Below, piece after piece: positions 1-11,403 of a DNA stretch of 64,000 nucleotides. Location: contig NC_058150.1 of assembly GCF_011075055.1 (NCBI RefSeq), forward strand, positions 1,240,001-1,304,000, in the 5' to 3' direction. The notes beneath the pieces are model-generated. The model was given only the letters and a program-made list of their open reading frames with translations. It ran no database searches and had not been told where the DNA came from. A program made the position numbers and the translations under genes. Source of the DNA: Mangifera indica (lineage: Eukaryota; Streptophyta; Magnoliopsida; Sapindales; Anacardiaceae). Within the stretch, counting starts at the first letter, position 1. Each line of letters begins with the position of its first letter.

Positions 1-3000
1 AGGATATATCTTATCTGTTGAAGGCAAATGTTACCTCTGTATATCTGTCTCCTATTTAGTTGTGTGCCTATGTGTATGCACGTATGATCCTTGAGTTGGA
101 ATTATCAGGAGAACTTAAATTTTAATATCCAATTGATGCGGGTGCATATGGGCCTCGTCTTTATTTTAGGTGGATGAGGATACTACTGTTGGAGTGGAGG
201 CCTTCTCTCGAATCGCTCCAGCAGTTCCAGTTATTGCCAATGTAATTATCTGTGAAAACCTTTTTGAGGCTCTCACATCTTCAACTGGTGGTCAGCTTCA
301 ATTCTCAATCTTTGACAAGTATCTAACTGCACTAGAAAGGTAGTCAATTCTCCATATATATTTGTTTCCTGACGCCTTGCACAAAAATGAAGAAACAAAT
401 TTATGTCCTCTTTTTCTCTATACTTTGGTGAAAAGAAAAGTTGCATACTTGAATGATGGTTTTGCATTTTTTTTAAACATTAGCATTGGTTTATAGGATG
501 CTGTTGTTGTTACCATATGCTGAAGAAACATTGTAGCAGGTTGGCATCCTTCCCCTAAGAAATGCTGATTCTGTATCAATACTTCTTCTTTTTCTTTTTC
601 AAATATATGAAGTATGTGGAATTGTCATAGTTTTTCATTATCAAGTTTGTGTGCTTTATGGTAGCATATCTTCAATTAATAGCTGTACATATCTAGCCTT
701 AATATTTGAATTGTCATTCTGTATAGGGCAATAAAAAAGATGAAGACCCAATCAGAGTCATCTATTCTTACTGCCCTTCGATCGTCAAAAGGAGAAAAGA
801 TTCTGGAAATAGATGGGACAGTGACCACCCAGCCAGTTCTAGAGCATGTGGGAATATCTACCTGGCCAGGTTGGTTCATTGGATGAATATATTTGTTGAA
901 TGAACACCTTTCTGTTTCCCTTGAAAAAATGAAGCTTTGCTATAGAGTATTGGATTTCCTTGGTTTCTATGTGTGTGCATTGCAATTCGTGCTATAAGAA
1001 AGAAATACATAAAATAAGTCATGTTTACTGACATCTATTATCTTTACATCTATGTAGGCCGGTTGACTTTGACAGATCATGCACTATATTTTGAAGCTCA
1101 CCGTGTTGTATCGTATGAGAAGGCAAAAAAATATGATTTATCTGAAGATCTAAAACAGGTTGTTAAGCCTGAATTGACAGGACCATGGGGTACTAGACTC
1201 TTTGACAAGGCAGTCTTTTATAAATCTACTTCCCTGTAAGGCATGCCGCATGTTAATTTCTTGTTCAAATGTTTATATGTTATGCCATTTTCTTAACTGA
1301 AAGCTTCTCTTAAACTTATGTAGTGTTTACCTCTGAATTATGTATCTCCTGTAGATCAGAACCAATTGTCTTAGAGTTTCCTGAGCTTAAAGGGCATACT
1401 CGTCGTGATTACTGGTTAGCGATTATCAGAGAAATTTTATACACTCACAGATTCATAAAGAAGTTCCAGATCAAAGGAGTTGTGCAGGATGAAGTACTTT
1501 TAAAAGCTGCACTTGGAATTCTAAGAGTACAAGCCATTCAAGAAATTATCACTGCAAATTCTGTACGCTTTGAGAATCTCCTCATGTTTAACCTATGTGA
1601 TCAGCTTCCAGGTGGAGATTTGATTCTGGAAACTCTTGCAAACATGTTATCTGTAAGGGAGTTAGACAGGACTAACAGTTCCAGAGCTGGAGGTGAAATG
1701 CACTCAATCTCAGCATTGGCTATGGTTTCTAACTTTGGGTTTGTGCTCGGATCAAATTCAAGTAATCCCAATGAGGCTGGGCTTGTTGTGGGTGAGATAG
1801 CTGTTGGGGAGATGAGTTCATTGGAAAGAGCTGTAAAGGAGTCTAGAAACAGCTATATGAAAGTTGTGCAAGCACAAGAAACAGTTGATGGAGTTAAAGT
1901 AGATGGCATTGACACAAACTTGGCAGTAATGAAGGTATGTGGGTTTGCATTTCAACTGCAAAAATTCTGTTTATTATAAAGTTCACATTCTCTGTATTTC
2001 TTCTGATGCCATTTCTGCTGATCACTTGTTTTAAGATGACCAATTTATAACTGGGAAGTTGGAACTAAATGTTGGTCACCACCATCGTCTATCTGGTTGA
2101 AAGATTTATATATGACATCCTTCCCTTACTTTTCCTTATGTAACTATACCTCCAATTTGTATAACTTATTTCCTTTTAATATCTTCTTGGTGCCTGACAT
2201 TTCATGTTTTTGCAGGAGTTACTTCTTCCTGTAATGGAAGTTGGAAAGTGGCTTCTTTCTTTGGCATATTGGGATGATCCTCAGAAGTCTTCAGTTTTCT
2301 GTTTGGTTGTTGTTTTTATTATTTGCAGGTAAAACATATATTTAAATAACTTATATTTGTCATTACTTTATGGGCACTGGCATAATTTTTGTTCTTTTCT
2401 TATTACCACACGCCTTACCTTGCCCCACCCCCTTCCTAATGTCATGCCTGGAGTGTCTTTGTAACCTGGATGTTGAAAATTCTTCGATGTATGACCATAG
2501 ATGTTTTGGGAGATTAGCTGGGTGTCCTGGAGCATTGCGAAGTGCTGCATCAGCTTGTTGGAGCCTTATTTCTAAGTTTTGCTGGATTTAGGAATTCATT
2601 GCTGGTCTGAGGAAATTGCTTTTGACCTCTAGTGAATTCCTTCAAGGGAGAGAATGGACTATCCACAATCTTTTCTTGTTTGTTTCCATTAGCCTACTTG
2701 TTTATAGCTGTTAGATGAGTTGATCATACAGTCAAGACATTCCACTGTAAATTGGCTTCATAGTTTTTTCACAAAAGGGAGAGAAAATGACATAAAAGGT
2801 GAAAATTTTTACCGGAAATTTTAACTGACAAATTTCAGTCTGTTTGTCTTAAATTTACTTTAAAATTCGTCAACTGTTGCAATTATTAATCTTGTTGGGT
2901 GAAAAAATTGTTAACCAAAGGAAGCCGAAACTAAGTGTTGAGTGTAAGCAAATTGTTGCTAAATTTTTATGATTGTGAAATTTATCTTCATTTTTAAGAC

Positions 3001-3674
3001 CCCTTCATGCACAATCATTAGCAGATGGATTTTCTGATAATTATATGACTGGCACTGTAGGGGATGGCTTGGTTATGCTTTGGCATTGCTGCACATATTT
3101 TTTGCAGTCTTTATGGTGCTCACAAGATTCTTTAACCAAGGCAAGCCTGTTGATGAAGTTAAGGTAATAGCACCACCACCTATGAACACAATGGAGCAGT
3201 TCTTGGCCGTTCAAAATGCAATTACGCAAGCGGAACAGCTCATCCAGGACAGCAACATCTTTCTTCTCAAGCTGCGTGGCTTACTGCTCTCCATTTTTCC
3301 GCAGGTTGCTCTCTCTTCAGTTTTACTGACCCTTTATTTTTATTACAAGCTCCGCAAACTATTCGCCATTGAGTAGAGATCAGACTTTCTGTTTTCAATT
3401 CATTCATGAGCCAACAATTGTTTGATTGAATGTTTTTTGGTTCCAGGCAAGTGAGAAGGTTGCAGTTACTCTTTTGTTAACAGCATTGATTCTGGTCTTT
3501 GTCCCCTGTAAGTACATAGTGGCACTGGTATTTTTGGAGACTTTTACAAGATATTCTCCGCCGAGGAAAGCAAGCACAGAGAGATGGACTAGGAGATTGA
3601 GAGAATGGTGGTTCAGCATACCGGCAGCACCTGTAATTCTGGAAAGAGAGAAGGAAGACAAGAAGAGGAAGTGA
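1..3674 (+). CDS. DUF639 family membrane protein, 3' part (5' end outside window)
   Basis: The gene enters from the left edge. My exons are 170-339, 727-869, 1058-1235, 1355-1934, 2216-2328, 3061-3304 and 3447-3674. All junctions are GT-AG and the frame stays open to the TGA at 3672. Exon 3 encodes a GRAM-like stretch (GRLTLTDHALYFEAHRV), followed by a conserved segment with ELKGHTRRDYW; both are hallmarks of plant DUF639 proteins. Near the C-terminus are hydrophobic segments (around SVFCLVVVFIICRGWLGYA, and VAVTLLLTALILVFVPCKYI), so the protein is probably membrane anchored, ending in a basic tail. The family's biochemical role is unknown to me. Before 170 the sequence looks like intron. The next gene (VQ, opposite strand) is convergent. 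From memory the closest Arabidopsis relative is At3g18350. I am sure of the family and fairly sure of the exon ends. Confidence 0.85.
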
Positions 3675-4840
3675 AAGTACAGTTTTACAAGTACATGATT
3701 GTAAATTAATGCCTTTTGTTCCTGCAGATTCAGTATTTTAGTGTAAATTTCAACAATAATATGAAAGAAGAAAGATTGTAACCCACATCAGTAATCCAAT
3801 CAATTGTTTCTCTTGTGTGATATCTCCATGATGTCGATTTGAGTTAAAGATCAAATCTATGCTCAATTTGAACAAACCAAACTTGAGTTTAAGCAAGTAT
3901 AGCTTGTCAAGTTTAAGTTTGACTTGAGATTGATGCTAGCGTCAAAGATTGTTTCATTAATAACTTAATTTTTTTCTTTAGTGATAATTCTTTTTTTTAT
4001 TCAACAATAAGTGAAATTATATATGGAATTGTCAATCAGACCTATTGAAATTGGTTCCATCTGGTGTGTTCAAGCCGGAGCCTAAATCTTCTTTTCTTCT
4101 TTAGAATCAAAGTTAACAGTTAGGGTACTTGTGATTGTTTCCCTGATTTTGTTCTGGCAATTCAAAACCTTCAGTCCTGCAATAAAATTCAAAGAATTTT
4201 CTTCAAATTTCTTATCCATTTCTGATATATTTTTCTCATCATCATCCCAACTCGTGCTATTTTGAATATTTTCTTCAAACTCTTTGGTATATTTTGTAGA
4301 TCAATTTGGTATTTGATCACTGGATCATCCAATCTTGTTTGAGTACTTAAAATTGTGTGGATAACGCAATATCATATCACTAATTATTTACAAAATTTGC
4401 AGACATCCAATACTGTAATTGCTACAAACAAACAATAAGGAACAATATTTGAAATATATATATTTAAATAAAAACTCAGAAGAAGATTACAAGCAGTTCT
4501 CTGGAGAAAGATTCTAAGTACTCCGATTATTTTTATTTTATAAAACGTTACAAAATATATCCAATATAAATTTAAAAAAAAAAAAAAAACAGCCATAGCT
4601 GTGACTATATGTGTTGAAAGAAATTAATATTAACCACGGACAGGAATAAACAAACAATTTCTGTTTCGTTTTGTAAAAAATTATTCCTGAAAATTTTAGA
4701 AAAAGAAAAACTTCTATCCTGTAAAACTCAGAACCCTTATTCTTATCATCAAAAACAATAATCGAAAGAATTCTATCAAAGAATTTATGCCTGAAATAAT
4801 AATAATAATAATAATGATAGTAGTAAAAATATATGTAATG
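3675..4840. other. Intergenic: converging 3' ends of the DUF639 and VQ genes
   Basis: AT-rich sequence holding the 3' UTR of the DUF639 gene (AATAATAT-like polyadenylation context near 3752) and, at the right edge, the 3' UTR of the VQ gene. Around 3835-3960 is a degenerate stretch rich in TTGAGTTTAAG-like words, resembling decayed repeats elsewhere in the window. No coding sequence is visible. Confidence 0.6.
4795..4815. repeat. (AAT)n microsatellite
   Basis: About seven AAT units lie just downstream of the VQ stop codon, probably in its 3' UTR. It is a simple sequence repeat read directly from the sequence. Confidence 0.9.
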
Positions 4841-5473
4841 CTAAAATTCTCGAAAATCATTCATGCCTTGAGGTGCTGAAGATGAAGAAGATGATATAGA
4901 ACCTCTGATATTGGGAGAAAAAAGCAATGACTCAGTTGTATAATTGTAAAATGACTGATTTGAACATAAAAACTCAGCTGAATTCGGTGTAAAAACCGGA
5001 ATATTATTTGTCAAAAATGGATTCGGAGGCTCAAAAATTGGTGGTGGCATGAAACAAGAATTTACTTGACCGTCTCCGACAGTACCACCACCGCCACCAC
5101 AACAATTTTCTTCGGTTGTTATCACGGAAGACGATTCATTGTCGTCATGCCCACCATTAATTTTTCCGTTCTTATTATTATTGTCTTCCGCCAACGACCC
5201 TCCACCCCCATTTTCAATCAAACCATTTCTCTCCTCATTTGACCGTGACAACCCTGTCAGCTTTTGCACCAATGCCATGAAGTCTCTGGGGTGCGTGTGG
5301 ATGATCTTCGGCGAATGGGTGTAGATGATAACCGGGTGGCGGTGGGATGGTGGAGATGACGACGACGACGACAAGGATGACGCTTTTTTGATCGCATGGG
5401 ATTCTTTATTGACCTTCAATGGTGGAATATTGTTGTAAATTTGATCTTTTGATGATGAAGTTGCTGGCCTCAT
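4841..5473 (-). CDS. VQ motif-containing protein (VQ8/VQ20 type)
   Basis: Intronless ORF of 210 residues. The VQ core FMALVQKLTG sits at residues 65-74 and fits the family pattern FxxxVQxxTG. It is preceded by HPVIIYTHSPKIIHTHPRDF, the extended context typical of the VQ8/VQ20/MKS1 branch. The N-terminus is serine-rich. The C-terminal half is low complexity (GGGG, poly-N and poly-S runs), as is usual for these small disordered nuclear proteins. VQ proteins bind WRKY transcription factors and act as co-regulators in defence and development; the partner here is unknown. The start is the first ATG after a TATA box, and no upstream in-frame ATG is needed. From memory, Arabidopsis VQ20 (At3g18360) also sits between DUF639 and SYT-like genes, which supports orthology. 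Confidence 0.92.
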   Translation of the reverse strand: MRPATSSSKDQIYNNIPPLKVNKESHAIKKASSLSSSSSSPPSHRHPVIIYTHSPKIIHTHPRDFMALVQKLTGLSRSNEERNGLIENGGGGSLAEDNNNKNGKINGGHDDNESSSVITTEENCCGGGGGTVGDGQVNSCFMPPPIFEPPNPFLTNNIPVFTPNSAEFLCSNQSFYNYTTESLLFSPNIRGSISSSSSSAPQGMNDFREF

Positions 5474-5539
5474 TGTTGTATGTTTGAGACGGTAATGAAA
5501 TTAGCAAGGCGAGGCTCTGTATTGGCATTTATTTTTTTA

Positions 5540-5546
5540 TTTTATA
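5540..5546 (-). promoter_or_regulatory. TATA box of the VQ gene
   Basis: TATAAAA on the minus strand, 67 bp upstream of the VQ start codon. This spacing would give a 5' UTR of about 35-40 nt. Confidence 0.55.
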
Positions 5547-5645
5547 GGCCTTTTTACTTTATTTGACATATTTGGTAATAAAGAATATATAATTTATATG
5601 CAACGGCTAAATATAGAGTAACCACTTAACCGAATAAAAATACGC

Positions 5646-5777
5646 CACGTCATCTATCCCATCCCAGGATTTTATTTTTTTAAAATTTAGTTGAAAAAAA
5701 TGCAACGGAAAATTTTAGTATGTTAAGTTAAGTGGGTGCCAAATAGGTGGCGGGATTGAGAGTGGTGCTGACGTGTC
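5646..5777. promoter_or_regulatory. ACGT-core elements upstream of the VQ gene
   Basis: CACGTC at 5646-5651 and ACGTGTC (ABRE-like) at 5771-5777 lie 170-300 bp upstream of the VQ start. These cores bind bZIP factors in stress and ABA responses. Their function here is inferred only from sequence. Confidence 0.4.
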
Positions 5778-6787
5778 AGGATTTGAGTGGTTATAGGAGA
5801 TCGGTTGGAGGATGAGCTACATGTGCAGACCATAGCAGATATAGCGCGTGGCGCACTTGGCTGTGACGGCGCGTTTGGTGGAAATTTATGGTTGCGGGTT
5901 TATTATTAGTACGAGTATTGGTAGGATTGTGAGTTTAATAAACTACAACCCTCTTGCCGTGTGTAAAATAAATATATTTATTTATTTACACAGTATAAAT
6001 ATAAATAATGGCGTATTATATTTATTTTATATAAGTTCGTTAAAGTTTAAAAATATTGACAAAAAATAAATAAAATTAAAAAGAAAAGACAAAAAAAAAA
6101 TCTTAAATTATAATATATTTATGAGTTTTAATTGTGTAAAATTCGAAAACAGAATATTTGGATATACTTGAATCAAAATGGGAGATCATTAAATTTTTCT
6201 AGATCAGATAAACTCATAAATGAATCTGAAAATATATATTCACTGGGTGGTTACATCATAATCTTTAACTAAAATTGGCTAATTGAATTTTCACTTTTAA
6301 TTATTTTAATTTATTACATATGTCATTGCATGTGAGATCAAATGATTAATTTTTATTTTTAATTTAAAAAATTAATTATTATTAATAAAAATAAAAATAA
6401 AAATGTTATTTCTTGTCAAAATTTTTTATTCAAAACTATCGCGGAAATGTTTCCTATTTACATTTTATTGTTATTACAACAATCAAATTATATAAAAAAT
6501 AATGATACATCATCCTATAATTGGTTATTGTTTTATTTTTAATTTAAAATTATTCATTCATATAATAATATATTATTATTTGTAAATATAATATTACTTT
6601 TATCACAATCTATTTCACTACCACCATCACCGACACAATACTAATTTTTTTAGTTTGTCATAGATCTTTTATTAATAAAATTATGTATATTTATTTTAAT
6701 TATATAAATAATTATACATTTGATATATGTTATAATATTATTTAATGATTTTAAATTAAAAATAAAATAATTGTTAATCACATAATA

Positions 6788-6808
6788 ATATATATATATA
6801 TATATATT
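6788..6808. repeat. (TA)n microsatellite
   Basis: About ten TA units directly abutting one copy of the palindromic foldback repeat. Confidence 0.85.
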
Positions 6809-7674
6809 ATTTAAAATAAATATTTATAATATTACTCATATTTTATACGAAAAATAATGTCACCACTTGAAACAATGGCTATACTTATTGTCTTTTATAT
6901 GGGTTAAGTTTGAATAACCTTCAATTCAAATTTAAAAAAAATTAGTTGAAATTGGTGAATTAAATATTAAATTTTGATTTAAAAATAATTTCAGTTTGAA
7001 TCTTATATAAGCTTAACTGAAATAAAGCATCAAATGTGGATCCTGGCCCAAAATTATGGGCGGTGGCTCAGGCACACTGTTAAGTAAGTTCCGGTTTTGT
7101 CTCTTTTGGAACCCATATTTTGCGATACTATCAGTGGTCCCTGAATTTTGGTTCAAGTACCTTTATCTCTCATAAGTCATAATGACATTTTAGTCCTGAA
7201 ATAGGCTAATTAGGGGACTAAAAATTCACTACAAAAATATTCTTGAAGACTAAAGTGTTAAGCTTTGTAATTTTTTTTGAATCAGGGACTAGAATGTAAT
7301 TATTGAATAAAGATAGACTTCATGGAAAATTCAAGGTGGCCACAACTTTTGGTGGATTTCTTTTTCACACCGTTTCCGAGAATCTTTCCATGATGCTCAA
7401 TGGGAACGGCAATGGTTAATTTTAAAATCATTTGATTTTATATCACAATCGTATCCAGTGATGGTTTCCACCTGAGATGCGTCGATCTGAAAGATTGATT
7501 AAATTCAGTTAGATTAAATTTAAATTTATTTAAGTTAAAATTTAAATTAAAAATATTTATTTATTTTAAAATTGATTTTAATTTCAGTTAAAAAAAGTTT
7601 AATTTAATATGAGTTGTGAGTTAAGTGATAAGTCGATTTAGCTTATGGTTAATTCACGAATTAATTTGAATTAT

Positions 7675-7779
7675 ATTAAATAATTATTAAAATGATATTT
7701 TTTTATTATTAAATAAAATAATATAATATTAAATAATCATTAAAATAATATATTTTTTATTATTAAATAAAATAATATT
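7675..7779. repeat. Tandem duplication, 53-bp unit
   Basis: Two adjacent copies of a 53-bp AT-only unit beginning ATTAAATAATTATTAAAA at 7675 and ATTAAATAATCATTAAAA at 7728. They share TTTTTTATTATTAAATAAAA and differ at a few positions. Confidence 0.75.
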
Positions 7780-10380
7780 GTTTTATTAATTAGTTATACA
7801 TGTAAATAATAAATTCAAATCATAAATTTAAATTATAAACTTAAACCGAATTTTAAACTTTAAAATTAAATATTAAATTAAACTTGAAATACTTTTAAAT
7901 TTGATTTAATAAACTTAAATTGAATTCGAATTATTTTACTTTCATTTGAATTAAATTTAAATAAAAAAATTTTAATTTCAATTTGATTTATACCTATCCA
8001 AATCATTTTTATAATAGGGTATATCATAAATTAACATAATTATTTGAGGGTTAGGTTGTCATTATAGTCTTGGGAATCTCAATAATTACAAAAATAATGG
8101 TTTGAATGGATGGAATTTAGCCGAAATGGTCCACACGGTTTTGTTTGTGTCAATATACCGTGCCAAAGGAAGCATATTCGGATTCTGGATCCGGTCCGAC
8201 CAATCCAATTAGCCTTCAATTCATTGGAGAAATGGAAAGTAAGTCAAAATATTATTATGTTATTACTTTGAAGCCTCCACTACGACTGCTTTTTACTCAG
8301 AGTCAATCTTAACTGATATGAAATTACATGTTTACCCACTAAATTCTTACATCACAATTCTCACCCAATACTTATTTGTCGTAGAAAAACTAACGGTTGA
8401 AAAGTATTAAGTGTTCTTTCCACTTCCAAAATTTAGAACCGTTGAAATCCTTACAAAGAGTTACAATTATACAAGAATTACATCGAAGCATTTGGAATTG
8501 CACCCAAGGGGGTGAAATCCTATCGAATTGTATCTCTCTAATATGATTATAGTGATTTCAACTATTAGATCGTATTTTTTTGTTGCGATATTTCATTGCT
8601 AAATTATGTTTTTCTAATGCAATGTTGATGTCAAATCCAACTAGTTTTTTAGTGGGAAAATTGAATTTTTTACCCTAAATTAAGCTTACTTATATATTTA
8701 TATCATACTTTTCATACCTTAAATATTTTTTTTATCACTTTATATGTTAAAATATCTAAATAGCTCTTATCTTCAATCTTAAAAAATAAAACAAGATAAT
8801 ACTATTTCTTATTATGCATTGCAGAGAAAGAACATATATAAATATTTGGTATCAATATTTAAAACACGATTTATATATATATATTGAATAAGATCAAATA
8901 TAAAATATGCAAAGAAGCAATGTTAGTCAATTAACTATACATATTTTTGTATAAAAGAAGTAAATAATATATTATTTGCATAGAATATTGCAGAGAATAT
9001 ATTCTTAAGAATATTTCTGTATGCTTGTTTACTTTCATATATTTTTTGCATGCTTGTTTGCTTCTCTGTGTTTATTCACATGAATGTACATATGCGTTTA
9101 CAAATATTTCGTAAAAACATATATAATTGCTTGCTTTTCATGAAGATTAGATAATATAACATAAGAGTATTAGACATATATAACATAAGAGATCATTGGA
9201 TTGCTTTCCCGTGCACGAAAAAACTTATTGGATTGGCGGCGACGACTCAACGATAGCACGACAAGTGAAGTTTCCCCTCAAAAAATGAAAGCATAATTAT
9301 ATCGTATGAAATTTAATTCAATCTGAATTCGATTAAGTAATTCAATGTAAATTACCAATTATGTAATTCAATGTAAATTTCAATTTGATTTGGATCAAAT
9401 TATTATTTTAATTTGAATTCAAGATAAATTTATATTGAAAGGGGTGGACTGCCAACCCTAATGGCAACGCCAACCCTTTGCCACCAATTTTTAATCTTTT
9501 TTTTTTTCATCTCACATATATTCATTTTTTATAAAAATGTTATTCAAACTTTATTTAAGTAAAATTTATTTTATGTATGTCGGTGATTGAAAATCAAGTA
9601 TAGGTGATTGAGTTTTAAACTTTTTAAAATTATCAAGTATAGAATTATTCATCTCTCATCCATCCTTAAGTTGAGAGATTAAAAATTATCAACTCAACTA
9701 TACTAATATAAAACTAGGGTGATGATTGAGTTTAAACAACTGCTTTAAATATTTGTGTTTAAACAAACATGTGGAACCACAGGGGTTGACGAAAAGTCAT
9801 GGGTTAACCTTTCCACCAATCTATTCTTTGTTTGGTTTTTATCCAGAACTGAATTTTCATATTTTTTAATCATTAATGTAATATTAAACAATGTTAAATA
9901 ATACAACAATATGAAATTACAATATTAGATAATCTAATAACATAAAATCACGATAAAATTATATATAAACATGAATCTATTTTACATTATTTGATTTTCA
10001 ATTTGCTAAGCAAAAAAACACATAATATAAGAGTTTGAATCAAGACTGACCTAAATGTGAATGATTTTGCTGTGAAATTTATGTAACAAATGTGAATTCT
10101 CAAAATAACTATGGTAATTTTTGTCTCTTTCTCCCTTTTATCCAAATTGAATCTTTTATAATGACTTTCTTTTATAAGTTTTATCATTCTATTATAAGTG
10201 CCTTATTTGTTGAAGAATTTTTTTTATATTATAAAGATTCTTTCTCTTGTTGGAAGGTTGAGAAAAAAGAGAGAGATTACTGTTATGATATTATTTCTTT
10301 CTGTATAGGTTTTATCAATGAGGATATTTTAAAAAAATAGATTATTATTGTAGTATTTTTATTTAAAATTTGAGATAAAT

Positions 10381-10418
10381 AATATATATATATATATATA
10401 CACACACAAAAAAAAAAT
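10381..10418. repeat. Compound (TA)n(CA)n(A)n microsatellite
   Basis: A TA run passes directly into CACACACA and then poly-A. The compound simple repeat is visible in the sequence. Confidence 0.85.
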
Positions 10419-11403
10419 TTAAAACAAGAGTAAAAAATTTAATATCCTCTTTAGTGGCTACAAAATGAGATGGTATGATAATTTTGTAAAATTAAATAAA
10501 ATATAGTCATTTACCTTTCAAACACTGTTTCAAAACATTATTTTATTAAGTGAGTTATCTTTTGAGTAAAATTTTGTCGTTTTAAAATTTAAGTGAGTGG
10601 GAGATGCCCTCAGAAGTAATTTACTCACTTTTATTTTAAAATTGGTGAATTTTAATATGACATTGATATGGCAAATTCTGATATGATATATTAATTTGAT
10701 GTGACATAAAAAAATAGATCAAGTTTTTTTATTTAAAATTTAGTTATGATTAATCCGATACAAAATTTAATTAATTTTTCAAATTATAATTCCAATAAAT
10801 GTGTAAAATAATGATAAATCCATATTATATAACTACATATTATAAATATCCAAAGTTATAGTCAATCCAAATTGCTTTTAATAAAGTAAAAGAAACAAAA
10901 TATCTTATCTTATTATGTTTACGTTCTGTTATAGACGAAGTACCAATAATAATAATGAAATTTAGATTTTTTTCCCCCTAAATTTTGTACTGTTATGTCT
11001 TTGTCAATTTGCTAATTAGTAATTAATCTTGATTAATTAATATAAATATGAAATTAATCTCTTCCCATAAAATATCTATAGAAAGATAATTTAACCGTCC
11101 TCCAGCTATGCTTTTAGTTCCCAACTAAATTTTATTATGTTTTGTGGTGTTTCTCTCCAGCTGACTTGACTTCGCATCATTGATCTCTTCAAATTCTCCC
11201 ACTTTCCATTCACTTTCGTTTGTTCAAGTTTCTTGAGTAACTGGTGACCATTTTCTCATAAAAAAGGCATCTTTCTACGGAACGGGTTATTATCTCCTGT
11301 GCAAGGTCTTTTCTTTTCTTTCTGGGTGGTCGTTATTGGAGGCCAAGAATGTGAAACTGTACTTATTTTTACGAGAAAGTGTTTGTTGAAGGTGTAAACT
11401 GAA

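Larger units (their letters stand above)
5547..11403. other. 5.9-kb AT-rich intergenic region between divergent VQ and SYT-like genes
   Basis: No convincing coding sequence. The ORFs here are short and of skewed composition. The region holds foldback repeats (6511-6580, 6731-6792), a 53-bp tandem repeat (7675-7779), a possible TIR remnant (7136-7292), TA and TA/CA microsatellites, and degenerate AAATTTAAATTTGAATT-like sequence. The last ~250 bp before 11404 are less AT-rich and probably hold the SYT-like promoter and 5' UTR. Confidence 0.6.

Noticed and set aside
5848..6069. 73-residue ORF upstream of the VQ gene
   Set aside because: It lies in the VQ promoter region, turns into AT-rich nonsense and has no family features.
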